Below, piece by piece: positions 38,101 to 48,350 of a stretch of DNA of 64,000 nucleotides. The DNA is from Rhynchospora pubera. Lineage: Eukaryota > Streptophyta > Magnoliopsida > Poales > Cyperaceae. A program made the position numbers and the translations under genes. The stretch's first letter is position 1. Each line of letters starts with the position of its first letter. The notes below the pieces were generated by a model. It searched no databases. It was given only the letters and a program-made list of their open reading frames with translations, and was not told the DNA's origin. Where the stretch lies: NCBI GenBank assembly GCA_028095005.1, contig CM051460.1, forward strand, positions 190,457,742-190,521,741, written 5' to 3'.

Positions 38101-39926
38101 AATTATCACAAGTCTTGAAAGTAGAGTGCTAGGCTGGTATTCGACTGATATCAAAGGTATTTTAAATTTTCACTTGTCACAGCCCTCCAATTCAGAAACT
38201 TCAGTGCTACTATAAGCCTTCTGTCCTTCCAGATTGTACAGACAATGTACAAGAGGGTAACAAATATAAAAATAGTCATTCCTGTTTAACCAGCACTAAC
38301 TATTTTCAATACTTAAATTTCTTTTAGAAAAAAACATTGACAGCACGACTCCATTGGGTGATTTCTATTCAGAGGATGACAGAGAACAAAATTCATGCAA
38401 TGAGCAACAACAACAGGTTAGTGTAAAGCTCTATTCTTTTCAGAAGACTAACTTTGCAGCAAGACTATTTTCTTTCACTTTCTGGAAACATAAATTTTTT
38501 TACCATATTTTTAGCATGAATCGCAAGAAATATAAATTGAATTGAAAATTTTTGCTTTACATTCACTTATCTTCTACTGGACAAGACCAAATTAATAAAA
38601 TAATCGCCTTTTCCTTTGGTTGTTTCAGGATCAAGATAATAATGAGTTGCTAGCATATTGGCTGTCAAACTTATCGACACTGGTATCTCTCTGCAAAAGA
38701 TACAAAGAGCAAGTGGGGACCTCCTGCTAGATCAGTCCTCCACGCAGGAGGAGGATGTCGTGGGTAAGTAAAATAATTGAGTTATATTTTTCTCTTTGGA
38801 GAGAAAATCTAACCAAATTTATAGTTCCGATTTAGGTACAATTTTTGGATAATTAAGAAAATATTTTTATCAAACTTATGAGTCAGGCAGATAATTTTTT
38901 TCATTTTTCTTTTATAATAAACGATAAAATGAGGATAGCGAATTGCCCAATTAAAAGGGACTTAAATTAAAGTTATCCATGTATATTAATACAAATTTGC
39001 TTTTCTTTGGATCATTATTTCTTTTAATAGTTTTGATGTTGGAAATAGTTGTAAGAAGGCTATTTATTTCTACAATCTATGATTACTATGTTCATCTTTT
39101 TATATGTATATAGTTATTACAAGAAATGGAGAAGCAGAATCCGTGAAGTTGAGTAGGACTTAAAAAGAGTAATTTAGTCAATACATAAAATTTTATATTT
39201 AGGTCAGATTTATGCAGTACTCAGGGCAAATATAATTTTCAAATTCGAATTTCCTTCGTTGCACATTCGATTGTTCACTTCCTTATTTAAACCAGAGAAT
39301 ACAGACTAAATGGAGGCGATGAGGGGGGAAGCGGGAAATAAACTTTGAAAGTAATTATTTGATTTTTACGGTTTAATAGCAGCAAAGGGAATACTGAATC
39401 ATATTTTGATATAGACTATTTTCTTTTTGAAGATAGAAGGAATGGTAAGTTTGGTCATTTGTGGTGTCAATCCTAAAATTACTGTCTGTTCATATCTACA
39501 TGAATACCTTGATTTTGTTGAAATCCCAGTTTCTAGAACGTCTAATTCAGAAAAATCAGAATTGAATACTGCATCTATTTTGGTTTCAATCAAGGTTTTA
39601 AAATTCGATTTATGCGGTTACACGGTTGGGTGGTGATTTAGCGTTTATCGGTGGTAAAACGATAAAAAAACTGTTTATGCGGTGATAAAACGGATAAAAC
39701 AATAGTACGGTATGAACCAAAACTAAGATAAAATGGCGATAAAACGGAAAAAAACGGAGTTTTTCTAAAAGCTTGGTTTCAATAGATGCTCAATCGACTG
39801 AAATTGACAAACCAGAAAATACCCAATTGAATTTAAGCAATTGGGAGCATTAAATAAGATTTTTAGTTGCTATTTTAATTTTTTTCTATTAAAGTCCGCC
39901 CACACATTGGGTGGGCACTGCTGCTA

Positions 39927-40007
<81 letters not shown>

Positions 40008-41115
40008 GGACTTAGTAGAGCTTAAAATTACCTATGCATGCTCATAGAACTTACTTTTCTTGGCATCTTATTTTTTTTTTTAATTTCTCGAATAACCAAT
40101 CATTGCTCAAATATAAGCTAATTAACTAAGGATGTTTTAGATGAACAAAAATCCAGAACATACAGAAAACCTATTCAATCGAACTAATACTTCAGGGGCT
40201 TAATTGATCAACTGTATTTGAAGGGCCAAAAATGGACTAATATCTACATTGACCTTGTAAGCATCATGTGTTTCTTTCCTTCAGGCTTGGGGAGTATTAG
40301 AACAGAGAATAGGCAATCTATCTGTTGCCAGAAGGTTGTTCAGATCGTCACTGAACATCAATTCACAGAGTTATATTACATGGATGACATGGGCTCAGCT
40401 GGAGGAAAAGAAAGGCAACACCATTCGGGCTGAGGAAGTTCGAAATCTTTACTTTCAGCAGGTAAGTTAGGTCATTAATATTTCTTGCATTCCTACTTTT
40501 GATCAAGTGTTATTTTATATGAACTAAATGCTGGGAAAATATGTTTTTACTGAAATAGAAAAACAATGCTAAAATATAGCAAGGAATTTACCATGGTCAG
40601 CCATACAACTGGCATGCAAGATACCCTGGTGGTGGAATTGCTCGTTTTAGATTTTAATATGTTAGACATATAATAGCATTTCACATTCATTTTAAGCCAC
40701 AGTTAAATACTCATAATAATGTTTCATCATCTTACTTGACAGCTTCTGTCAAGGTTTCGAAATAATAATAATAATGTTTCATTATCATGAACAGAGAACT
40801 GAGGTAGTGGATGATGCATTATGGGTGATGGGGTTGCTCGACATATTTGATCCAGCTATGGATAGCATAAAGCGTATACTAAACCTGGAACAACCACCCG
40901 ATTCAAAATCAAAGGAACATCTCTCTCCATCAAAAAAAGATGAAAGCGAGGTTGAGAAGAGTGATTTCAATCTTGATGCTTTTATCAGAAGAAAGCTCTA
41001 CCTTGATCCTTCGAAGCTTGATGGAATATTTGAAGATAAAAATCCAAAGGTACACATTCCTAAAAGAAGAGAGTATGAACCATCACGAAGAGCTCTCATT
41101 GCTGTCAAAAATTAG
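32132..41115 (+). CDS. HCF107-like chloroplast HAT/TPR RNA-binding protein
   Basis: This is a plastid RNA-stability and translation factor. Arabidopsis HCF107 binds the psbH 5' end and is needed for photosystem II. Eight exons: 32132-32638, 32758-32901, 33089-33394, 33878-33937, 34556-34801, 34901-35011, 40285-40461, 40795-41115. All have GT-AG borders and are in phase 0. They encode 623 residues against about 650 in Arabidopsis. A Ser/Asn-rich transit peptide (about 1-55) is followed by roughly eleven helical HAT/TPR repeats with W-x-x-W-A-x-x-E signatures, for example TAAWHGWAVLEIKEGN, RFAWHMWAVFEANQGN and YITWMTWAQLEEKKGN. A charged tail ends RREYEPSRRALIAVKN. The first ATG after the 5' leader is at 32132. 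Intron 6 is 5.3 kb because of two MITEs and a Helitron; intron 4 holds a hAT MITE next to its 3' splice site. Confidence 0.92.
34217..34533. mobile_element. hAT-type MITE at the 3' end of HCF107-like intron 4
   Basis: 317 bp, ends TAGGCCTGGCAAACG and, as reverse complement, CAGGCCTGTCAAAACGG. It is flanked by the 8-bp direct repeat TCCTTTGT (34209-34216 and 34534-34541). The interior has many CGTTTCG, CCGTTTC and GAAACGG words. It ends only 22 bp before exon 5, so the second copy of the target duplication forms part of the polypyrimidine tract. Confidence 0.9.
35546..35920. mobile_element. Foldback MITE in (TA)n tract, intron 6
   Basis: Inverted ends GGCTAATGTGCCACAGATG on the left and GGGCTAAAGTACCACAGATG as reverse complement on the right. 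Arms share the AAACCAAATTTTACATTTTT core with the elements at 1, 35943 and 47554. Alternating TA sequence lies on both sides, so the target was probably a TA microsatellite. Related insertion preference is known for Micron-type plant MITEs. Confidence 0.75.
35943..36328. mobile_element. Second foldback MITE in the same (TA)n tract
   Basis: Inverted ends TTCAATCAAAGCGCTTTGAC match on both sides over at least 20 bp, and the arms continue to the centre near 36135 with GACCGATCCAAACCGTC and ACCAAAATTTTCATTTTTTT. It is separated from the previous MITE only by a short TATATA spacer and followed by (TA)n. The inner arms are close to those of 47554-47957. Confidence 0.8.
36361..39927 (+). mobile_element. 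Non-autonomous Helitron, about 3.57 kb
   Basis: The 5' end reads TCTCTATCTCTATCTCTACT then ATATTAAAA; start positions 36361, 36367 or 36373 are equally possible. The 3' end is CTAG at 39924-39927, preceded by the hairpin GCCCAC-loop-GTGGGC (39898-39916), 8 nt upstream of CTAG. The insertion is between A and T of a TA repeat, with no duplication. These are the defining Helitron features: 5' TC, 3' hairpin, CTRR end and AT target. No Rep/helicase frame is present. The interior holds exon-like captured segments (38061-38156 and 38630-38728) and three copies of a CCTCTGATGCACCGA-type motif (36738, 36829, 37353). Confidence 0.87.
38630..38728 (+). pseudogene. Captured exon fragment resembling a myosin XI tail
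   Basis: After a good acceptor (TTTGGTTGTTTCAG) the sequence reads DQDNNELLAYWLSNLSTLVS and then a stop 15 residues later. NNxxLAYWLSNxSTL is very like the dilute (globular tail) domain of plant class XI myosins. Exon-like pieces with GT borders occur upstream at 38061-38156 and 38331-38416. All lie inside the Helitron, so I read them as host gene fragments captured with introns. The identification rests on one short motif. Confidence 0.45.
39928..40005. repeat. (TA)n microsatellite
   Basis: About 38 alternating TA dinucleotides immediately right of the Helitron. It continues the (TA)n at 36340-36360 to the left of the element and the shorter TA stretches around the two MITEs. Confidence 0.95.
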
Positions 41116-41813
41116 AAATTTTTTGTGTTAGTTTTATCCACTGGCTTGAGGGGTGAGAATGTAATGTTGGGGAGGTTTGTAATTACTCTTGTAACTTGGA
41201 AGGATTAGAAAATGAAATGAATTTATAATTACAATGATATGTACAAAGAAATGTTGGTTGAAAAGGAATACTAACACTTTCATAAAAAGAACAGGAACAG
41301 TATCAGCATGATGGCAATTAGAGGGAGACTGCTTTCATATCAGAAGTGTGATAAGCAAGATAAGTTTTTTGCACGTATAACTAAGATAAATACAGGTGCA
41401 AACGAGACTTGTTATACTTCTCTTTCTGATTTCTAGGCAGAACTTGTGGGAAAAGGGTCAAATCTCACAGAGAACGCATGAACAATCATAGAGGGTAATT
41501 TCAAAGCTTTATAGGCATCTCATTTGTCGGAAACTTGAAATAGATATTAATTAATTGATTGGTCAGTAATTAGGTTCTCTTTCAAAGCCTATAGTTTGAA
41601 ATAGAAACATACATCTAACCTTATGAAGTACACAAATGGTGGAGCATCCAACTTCACAAAAAGGAGAAAAGGAAACTGTCAGATCTCTGACCATAGATTC
41701 ATACGAAGAAGTTATTTATTGACATCTTGACATGCTAGACAGCACTGAACCAAAAAAGGACAAGAAAAACACCGAGCTAATAAAAAATTCATCAACCACT
41801 ACCCCATAATTAT

Positions 41814-43466
41814 TTATGTGCTCCACTCTTCCACATTCATATTCACATTATTTTCTTCCTTGGCTGCTATCTGTGCTGGTTGAATGGTCTGGATAGATCC
41901 AATAGAGCACTCCTCCCATCCAATCTCATCAATGTCTCTCCTGATCTGCTCCAGTGATGGTGCTGCCACCAGCCCACCACCAAGTAATGGGCTACCTCCT
42001 TTGTTGGTCAAGGACCGGGTTGGGTCCATTAGGACAAATGAACCCAGCGCCTCCAGGACCTCATGCTGTTTCATAGTGCAAAGTAATAAGTGCTTGTTAA
42101 GGGAATCAATAGAATAGAGTAAAAATGGAATTGGAAACTTCTATGCAACACTATTCGAATCAAGTTTGATTAGAAAGTACCAGAACTTTATCAGTAGCAC
42201 AGATTTTCAGTCTCTGTACCAAATCTTTATTTCTGATCATTGGTACTTGCATATTTTTTTATCTTTTATCAAGAATTTAGTGTCAATTTCTCACTGATAA
42301 CGATTAATCAATACAATGAAGTAGTCGGATACAGTCAGAACCAACAAAGTAACCGGAACTATGTGCGAAATGAATTAAGTTGAGCCAAATTGTGCCAGTG
42401 GAATTAGTAATCTACAATAATCTTAAAATAAAAACAAGGGGAAAGACCAAATTGAATTGTAGAAGTTTCTAGGTGTCTATGAATTTGTCATAAGAACTAA
42501 TAGCTCAGAAGCCAGAAATTTGACCTTGTGTGCTCTTGACTTGATGAACCCATGGATAAAAAACACCTGACAAATTAAAGAAGAACAACTAAGCAAGGAT
42601 GCACGAAATAGAAGTATTTCAAAATGTCTCCGTTTGAACGAGAAAGAGAGTATACGCTTTATGAGAGAGAGAGAGACCTGTATGAGCAGATCGTGAGTGA
42701 TGACGCAATACGGAGAAAAATTCACCGAATACCTTCGGGGTCCTTCACCGAAGTATCTCGTGGTAATTCCACTGGTGCATGACGCGGACAATTCACCCAA
42801 GATTTTTTGGGTTGTTCAATCAAAACAAGACGCGAGTCATTTTTCCGAAGTACGTTAGGGCACTTCATACTAACTCGAGTTATCTTGGGATTTCGAGTAT
42901 AACGCGAACTCAATCCGAGAGGGTACCTCAACAAAAGATATCTCTCACCCGAGGGTACTTCACCCAAGACCTCACCCTCACCCGAGAGTATCTCACCGAG
43001 ACCTCTCTCGAGAGTACCTAGGGATGTTCCATCCGAACACGACGCGAACTGAATCTCATCCGAACCTAACTCAGAATCTGACGAGAACTATCTTTAGTTT
43101 AGGACATTACTATATTTGTAATTTTATATTTTTCTTTTTTTTTCTAACAAATTTTCTTTTTAGGATATTATTTCTGAAAATATACTGACTTGTTGTCCAA
43201 GGTGTCGCCTCCTATATAAAAAGGTGCTTGTCATTGTAAAAGATAGTTGATTAATTAATGAAATTTCCCTTTGGGCCTTTGAGTTCCTCTTTGCTATTTA
43301 GCATTTTTTTGTGATTTCTAATTCCACTAAATCATTTATCGCCGGCCTCCTCAGGCGGACCGGTGGTTTAGGACGAGCGCCGTCATCAAGTGAGTTGTTT
43401 GCCATAGCGGGTGCGAAAGAAGGAGAGATAATCTGAGAAGGTGAGCTTTTTATGGGTTCCGCTCAT
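41814..43466 (-). pseudogene. DUF7787-type gene, exon 1 split by a solo LTR
   Basis: Minus-strand gene for a small plant protein of the DUF7787 type as I recognise it; function unknown. Exon 1 is 43466-43389 plus 42695-42678, exon 2 is 42566-42525 and exon 3 is 42065-41814. Leaving out the LTR and one copy of the AGTGA duplication, the frame is continuous for 129 residues. The family pattern is visible: KLTFSDYLSFFRTRYGKQLT, then HDLLIQ and FFIHGF, then EALGSFVLMDPTRSL, then LEQIRRDIDEIGWEECS and SIQTI. With the LTR in place, translation from the normal ATG stops after 26 residues at a TGA in the LTR. A (CT)n tract precedes the start. The gene is either dead or transcribed from a new start, because an in-frame ATG within the antisense LTR exists at 42800. 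Exons 2 and 3 are intact, so the damage may be recent. Confidence 0.75.
42701..43388 (+). mobile_element. 688-bp solo LTR in a coding exon
   Basis: Begins TGACGCAATACGG and ends GCCGTCATCA (TG...CA), flanked by the exact 5-bp direct repeat AGTGA at 42696-42700 and 43389-43393. A plus-strand TATA box (TATATAAA, 43213-43220) and an AATGAAA signal near 43257 fit LTR promoter and poly(A) sites. The U3-like part contains repeated phrases such as ACCCGAGAGTATCTCACC and ACCCGAGGGTACTTCACC. No internal retroelement sequence is present. Confidence 0.9.
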
Positions 43467-43496
43467 GCCTGCGCTGCGCCTAATTAAACACTGACA

Positions 43497-43499
<3 letters not shown>

Positions 43500-43554
<55 letters not shown>
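43500..43554. repeat. (GA)n microsatellite
   Basis: About 27 GA units, read as (CT)n on the minus strand, 34 bp upstream of the DUF7787-type start codon and probably in its 5' untranslated region or core promoter. (CT)n tracts are common at plant transcription starts. Confidence 0.95.
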
Positions 43555-43558
<4 letters not shown>

Positions 43559-43809
43559 GATCGCGCCGTTCAAAGAAAAAACCAATAAACCCAACGGAAG
43601 GCGAAGAGGAACTAAGTCGTGTAATCAATGTACTGATGAGTGATTGTTCAGTGACCAAAATCCTCTGCAGTTTTTCATCAAGTCCGACCTAATTTCGACG
43701 ATAAAGGTCGTACGGATCCGATATTAATCACTGTATCTACCGAAATTATTTTATATAAAAATTTAGATAAAAAATTTTAATAGAAAGAATTATTTAATTT
43801 TTTTAATAA

Positions 43810-44035
43810 GAAGAAATTTTCTACCCGGTTTATAACAACGTAAAGTATCTCTCTTTTTTACCCATTTATAAAACGGGTTCAAAGACTTCCAACGTGTTTT
43901 ATAAACGGGTAGGAAGCAGAATAAATCATCCACTCCATATACGACTTTTGAGACTGGTCAGACCTTCCTATCCGTTTATAAAACAGGTTGGAAGCCTTTG
44001 AACGCATTTTATAAACGCGTTATTAGTTTTTCATA
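43810..44035. repeat. Cluster of TTTATAAA-centred palindromes
   Basis: At least five units of the type ACCCGTTTATAAAACGGGT, or diverged halves of it, occur in about 220 bp: near 43822, 43862, 43898, 43974 and 44010. They are separated by spacers that themselves repeat (TTCAAAGACTTCCAACG and TTGGAAGCCTTTGAACG are inverted copies). No gene is near enough to assign a role; the nearest start is 350 bp away. Confidence 0.6.
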
Positions 44036-44356
44036 TTTTTCATTTTGTCAGAGTTGTCAAGCCGCAACATTTGACTTATTAAAAAAATATTTTGCAACAA
44101 GGTCCCTGCATGTTTCATATTTACAAAATTTTTAAAATTTTATTTCCAATTAAAGATGTATTAAATAGATATAATAAATATATTACAAATATTTTATATG
44201 CATTTAATTGCACTTTTTTTTAACATGTGTATAATATTATTTTGTTTGAATAATTATTTTATCTTTTAGTAAATAAAAAATTGGAGAGACTACAATGCAA
44301 AAGATAAGTTTGTAGAATTAAATAGTAAAAATACAGAGTCATCGGCAAATAATGTA

Positions 44357-45637
44357 GACAAAATCGGCCCCATACCTTTCAAATCTTTCTTATTTAAATA
44401 TTTACCCCTCAAATCTTTAAAATTGATTCTATACCCATCCATTCTTGATAAAATTAGAGGTATACCCTCAATAGCAATTTTAATTATTTTCTGAATATTA
44501 AAAAACTGATTTTATATTTTATGGCAAAACTGCCCTCCTCCTCTGACGACCCTAAGCAACCTTTCATCTTCCTGCTTATTTTGTCTCCAAGCAAAATATC
44601 TTTCTAATTTCATTCTTGATCTTTCCTAATCATTAGTTTCTGAGACTGATTTTTCAGAACTCATCATTCAACAAATGCATTGCTCAAAATGAAATCTCAT
44701 TAATTAGTGAAGAAAGGGTAAAGAAAAAGCTCAAAATAATTTAAGGTGAAATTCCACATTGATTTTCTTTTCACGTGTGAATTGCTTTTGTCAAAATTGA
44801 TGAATAGCTTTTATTTAAGATCAATTTCTTTTCATTAAGTGCTACACCAGTCATTGATAAGAGGAACGAAATGATGAAAGCAACAAAAAATCAATAGTCA
44901 ATATTTATAGGAATTGCAGGCCGTGAAACAAAAAAAAAACAAAAACAACGAATTTGAATGCATCAATATTATACACTGTATATTGTTGTCACTTGTCAGA
45001 GATAATTTGACCATTTTTTTTCTAAAGTGACTATACTGGTAGCAAACTGATATACAGTCATCTAATTGAGACAAAAAATTGCTCATTTGACCAATTTTTT
45101 TTTTCTAAATTGACTTTGTCAAAAGTTGCTGTAACATTTTTCAAATTGATCATATATAATCACGTAGATAAATAAAAATTTAATTATCCTAAACAATTTA
45201 GAAAAGCAATGAATTGATAGATTGTGTTTGGTTTGTTTCCTTTTTTCTTACTTCCATGGTTGTTGGTTATTAACAGAACCAATAGATAGAAAACAAAATT
45301 GGAAAGATATATTCTCTTAAACTTACAATCAGGAAATAATTTGAATGAGAAAAGTGCATATATGGCAGAAATATCTCTTTTTTTTATATCGATTGGAGAG
45401 AAATTAAGCGGAAAAATGAAAAGCCTTTTAGGTTGTCAGAGGAGAGGAGTTTTGGGCAGGATAATTTTGTCATAAAATATATAAATCTATTTTTTATATT
45501 CAGAAGTTAACTAAAATAGCTGAAGAGGGTATGTTTTTAATTTTATCAAGATTAGACGGGTATGGGATTAATTTCAAAAATTTGATGGGTAAATGTCTAA
45601 ATTAGAATGATTTGAAGGGTATGGGGCCGATTTTGCC
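44357..45637. mobile_element. 1.28-kb Mutator-type element with long inverted repeats
   Basis: Ends GACAAAATCGGCCCC and, as reverse complement, GGCAAAATCGGCCCC. The 9-bp direct repeat AATAATGTA flanks it at 44348-44356 and 45638-45646. Terminal inverted repeats extend at least 240 bp, including CCTCTGACGACCCTAAGCAACC on the left and its diverged complement near 45430. The middle 700 bp is AT-rich and has no recognisable captured gene or transposase. Confidence 0.87.
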
Positions 45638-45646
45638 AATAATGTA

Positions 45647-46249
45647 CTAACAATATAATTGAAATTTTTTCGTCGATTATTTTTTTCATTGGCATCAATT
45701 AAGGATGGAGGGTGCTAATATTTTTACTGATTTCTTTCTAACGAAGGCACCTCCAAAGGCTTGCGGTGGTACCTGTGGATACCTCTGGTTGCCCAACCTG
45801 TGTATTTTTATTATCATGTTTGACATCGAACGTGTTTGAGCATTAGAACTATCATTTATCATCTTCTATTGACAGACTATAAATTTTCAAAATTCGACAG
45901 ATTAATAGATACTTCTTCTCTTTTTTTTAAGAAATTATGGCTAAATAAGCACTTTTGTAAGCATAGTTTTATTTTGAATTCAAAATTATAAGAATTTGAA
46001 ACATTTAGCATTTGTAGTTTAGCAAGTCTAATCGGGATAAAATTTCAAATTTATTAAGCAAATATTTTTATCTGCGTCAAAATTGTCACGTATGCTCCCT
46101 AAGGTTGTGTTCTAGAACAAAAATGAGAGGATAGATGAAGTAGAGGGGTGATGAGGTGAGGATAACCTCAAAATCGAGGATATAGGATCCGAGGTAATGT
46201 CTGATAAATTATGTTTCAGCCGAGATAAACATCTCCGGACAGCTTCGGT
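45647..46249. other. Gene-free interval
   Basis: AT-rich sequence with no open frame of note, no splice-consistent coding series and no repeat that I can name. Confidence 0.35.
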
Positions 46250-46565
46250 TAGGCCTGTCAAACAGTGTTAAAAAAACCACGGAACACCATCAAACTGTTT
46301 CTATATCGTTAAAAAAAATTATAAAAAATCATTCCGTTAACCGTTTTGTTTTTGAAACGGCACAGAATTCCATTTCGTTAACCGTACCACTTCAGAAAAT
46401 ACACATGTAACAGTTTAAAATGAGGTTGAAACGTTCGAAACGGTATAATTTGATGTTCTGTATGCCGTTTCGTTTCAGGAAATGAAACATTTCAACATTT
46501 CGTTATTCATTTCGTTTATATTGAAACGCGGTGGAAAGGATAAACATGTACTATTGACAAGCCTA
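46250..46565. mobile_element. hAT-type MITE
   Basis: 316 bp, ends TAGGCCTGTCAAACAG and, as reverse complement, TAGGCTTGTCAATAG. It is flanked by the exact 8-bp direct repeat GCTTCGGT (46242-46249 and 46566-46573). It is almost the same length as the 317-bp copy at 34217-34533 and has the same CGTTTCG-rich interior and GGAACACC block near the left end. Confidence 0.92.
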
Positions 46566-47297
46566 GCTTCGGTCATGACTTACCTCCCTTTCCTCTAATT
46601 TTACCTTCTGGAGCATAGTTTTAGTTGTTCGTGAAATTTTAATTTAAAAATAAGAAAACAATCGTTCAAGTTGTTGATATTGCTGATAGTGTTCAGGTTT
46701 AAAACAAAGAAAGTATTGTACAATTCATATCTTTCTTTTAAATCTTTCAATACAATAAATCGACGGATTAAGCAGATAATAAATGACCTTATAATAATCC
46801 ATATAATACTAGAATAATTCTTAAATAAAAATTTATGTGAATTTAACAAATAATCTCTGATTTGATATCTTGAGTCAAAATAATTTCTTTAATATTTTTT
46901 AAAAATACAACTTTTAAAAAAAAAACTAATTTGATTTTAATTTAAATTATGTTTATTCATACTCAAATTACAAACCTATCTAATCGAATTATCTCTGAAT
47001 TTCGAAGTTTACATACACATTATACTTTGGAATAGATAGTTATATCTAGAAGTACAACGAACACTTACGTTTTCCATGTTTTTCAATGCCAAATGCAATA
47101 CACAAAAACATTACTCTTCTCCCCGGAGGGTCGAGGCATTAATTACTTCTTTAAAATACTTAATTATTTTAACTTAGTATTGTGGAGAAAAAAAATTATA
47201 CTAATGCTGGTCTGTCTCAAATATACTATCACTACCAAATAATTTATGTTCAATATTACTTTTAAAAAGGTACTAATTTATGAGTAACGTCACATAA
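46566..47297. other. Gene-free AT-rich interval
   Basis: No gene or clear repeat. The open frame on the minus strand (46601-46849) has no recognisable domain and is biased by A/T composition. Confidence 0.35.
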
Positions 47298-47514
47298 GGT
47301 GTGTTTGGAATGAGTTGAATAAGCCTTATTCATGAATTAGCCAATTGTGAGGTGACCCAAACACACAATGGAATAAGAATAATGCCCTATTCACTACCTT
47401 ATTCTTATTCAAGCCAAAACTAGGAATTAGAATTGGAATAGCTTGGTGATGCTAGGAAAATATTATAATAATAAGTATTTTATAAATATTAATTATTATT
47501 ATTATTATTATTAT

Positions 47515-48315
47515 AAATATTATTTATTATTTATGATAAGTATTATCAATTATGAGTTTAGCTACGGTGAGTCGCGACTCACGGACCCTCCGGTGAGTCG
47601 CGACCAATACTCCTAGATCTAGATCAAAACGACCGATCCAAACCGTCCAATATGATCTCCCTATTGAAATCTCCGTGCAAACCAAATTTTTTATTTTTTC
47701 GAAATTTTTAAGTATTTTTTCGGATTTTTAAAAACTGATGTTTTTGAATGTTTCAGAACCAATTGGATTAACAATTTTCTAAAATTTCAAAAAAATACTT
47801 AAAAATTTTGAAAAAAATGAAAAATTTGGTCTACACGGAGATTTCAATAAGGAGATCATATTGGACGGTTTGGATCGGTCATTTTGATCTAGATCTAGGA
47901 GTATTGGTCGCGACTCACCGGAGGGTCCGTGAATCGCGACTCACCGTAGCTAAACTCATCAATTATTATTTCACTGAATTATTAATTATTATTTATTAAT
48001 GTTTCACAAAGAGTTATAATAAGCATTTTTATTACTAATTAATCATTATTATTTATTAATGATTTTATAATAATAATAATAGTAATAATAATAATTAATA
48101 TATTGTAATAATAAGTATTATTATAAATATTTATTTATGTTATAATAATAATAATTATTATTATTATTTATTATTATGATAAATATTATAATTATTTCTG
48201 ATGAGTATTATCAATTATTATTTCACTTATTTATTAATTATTATTTATTAATGATTTACAAAGCGTTATAATAATGATTTATTACTAATTAATAATTATT
48301 AGTTATTAATGATTT

Positions 48316-48350
<35 letters not shown>

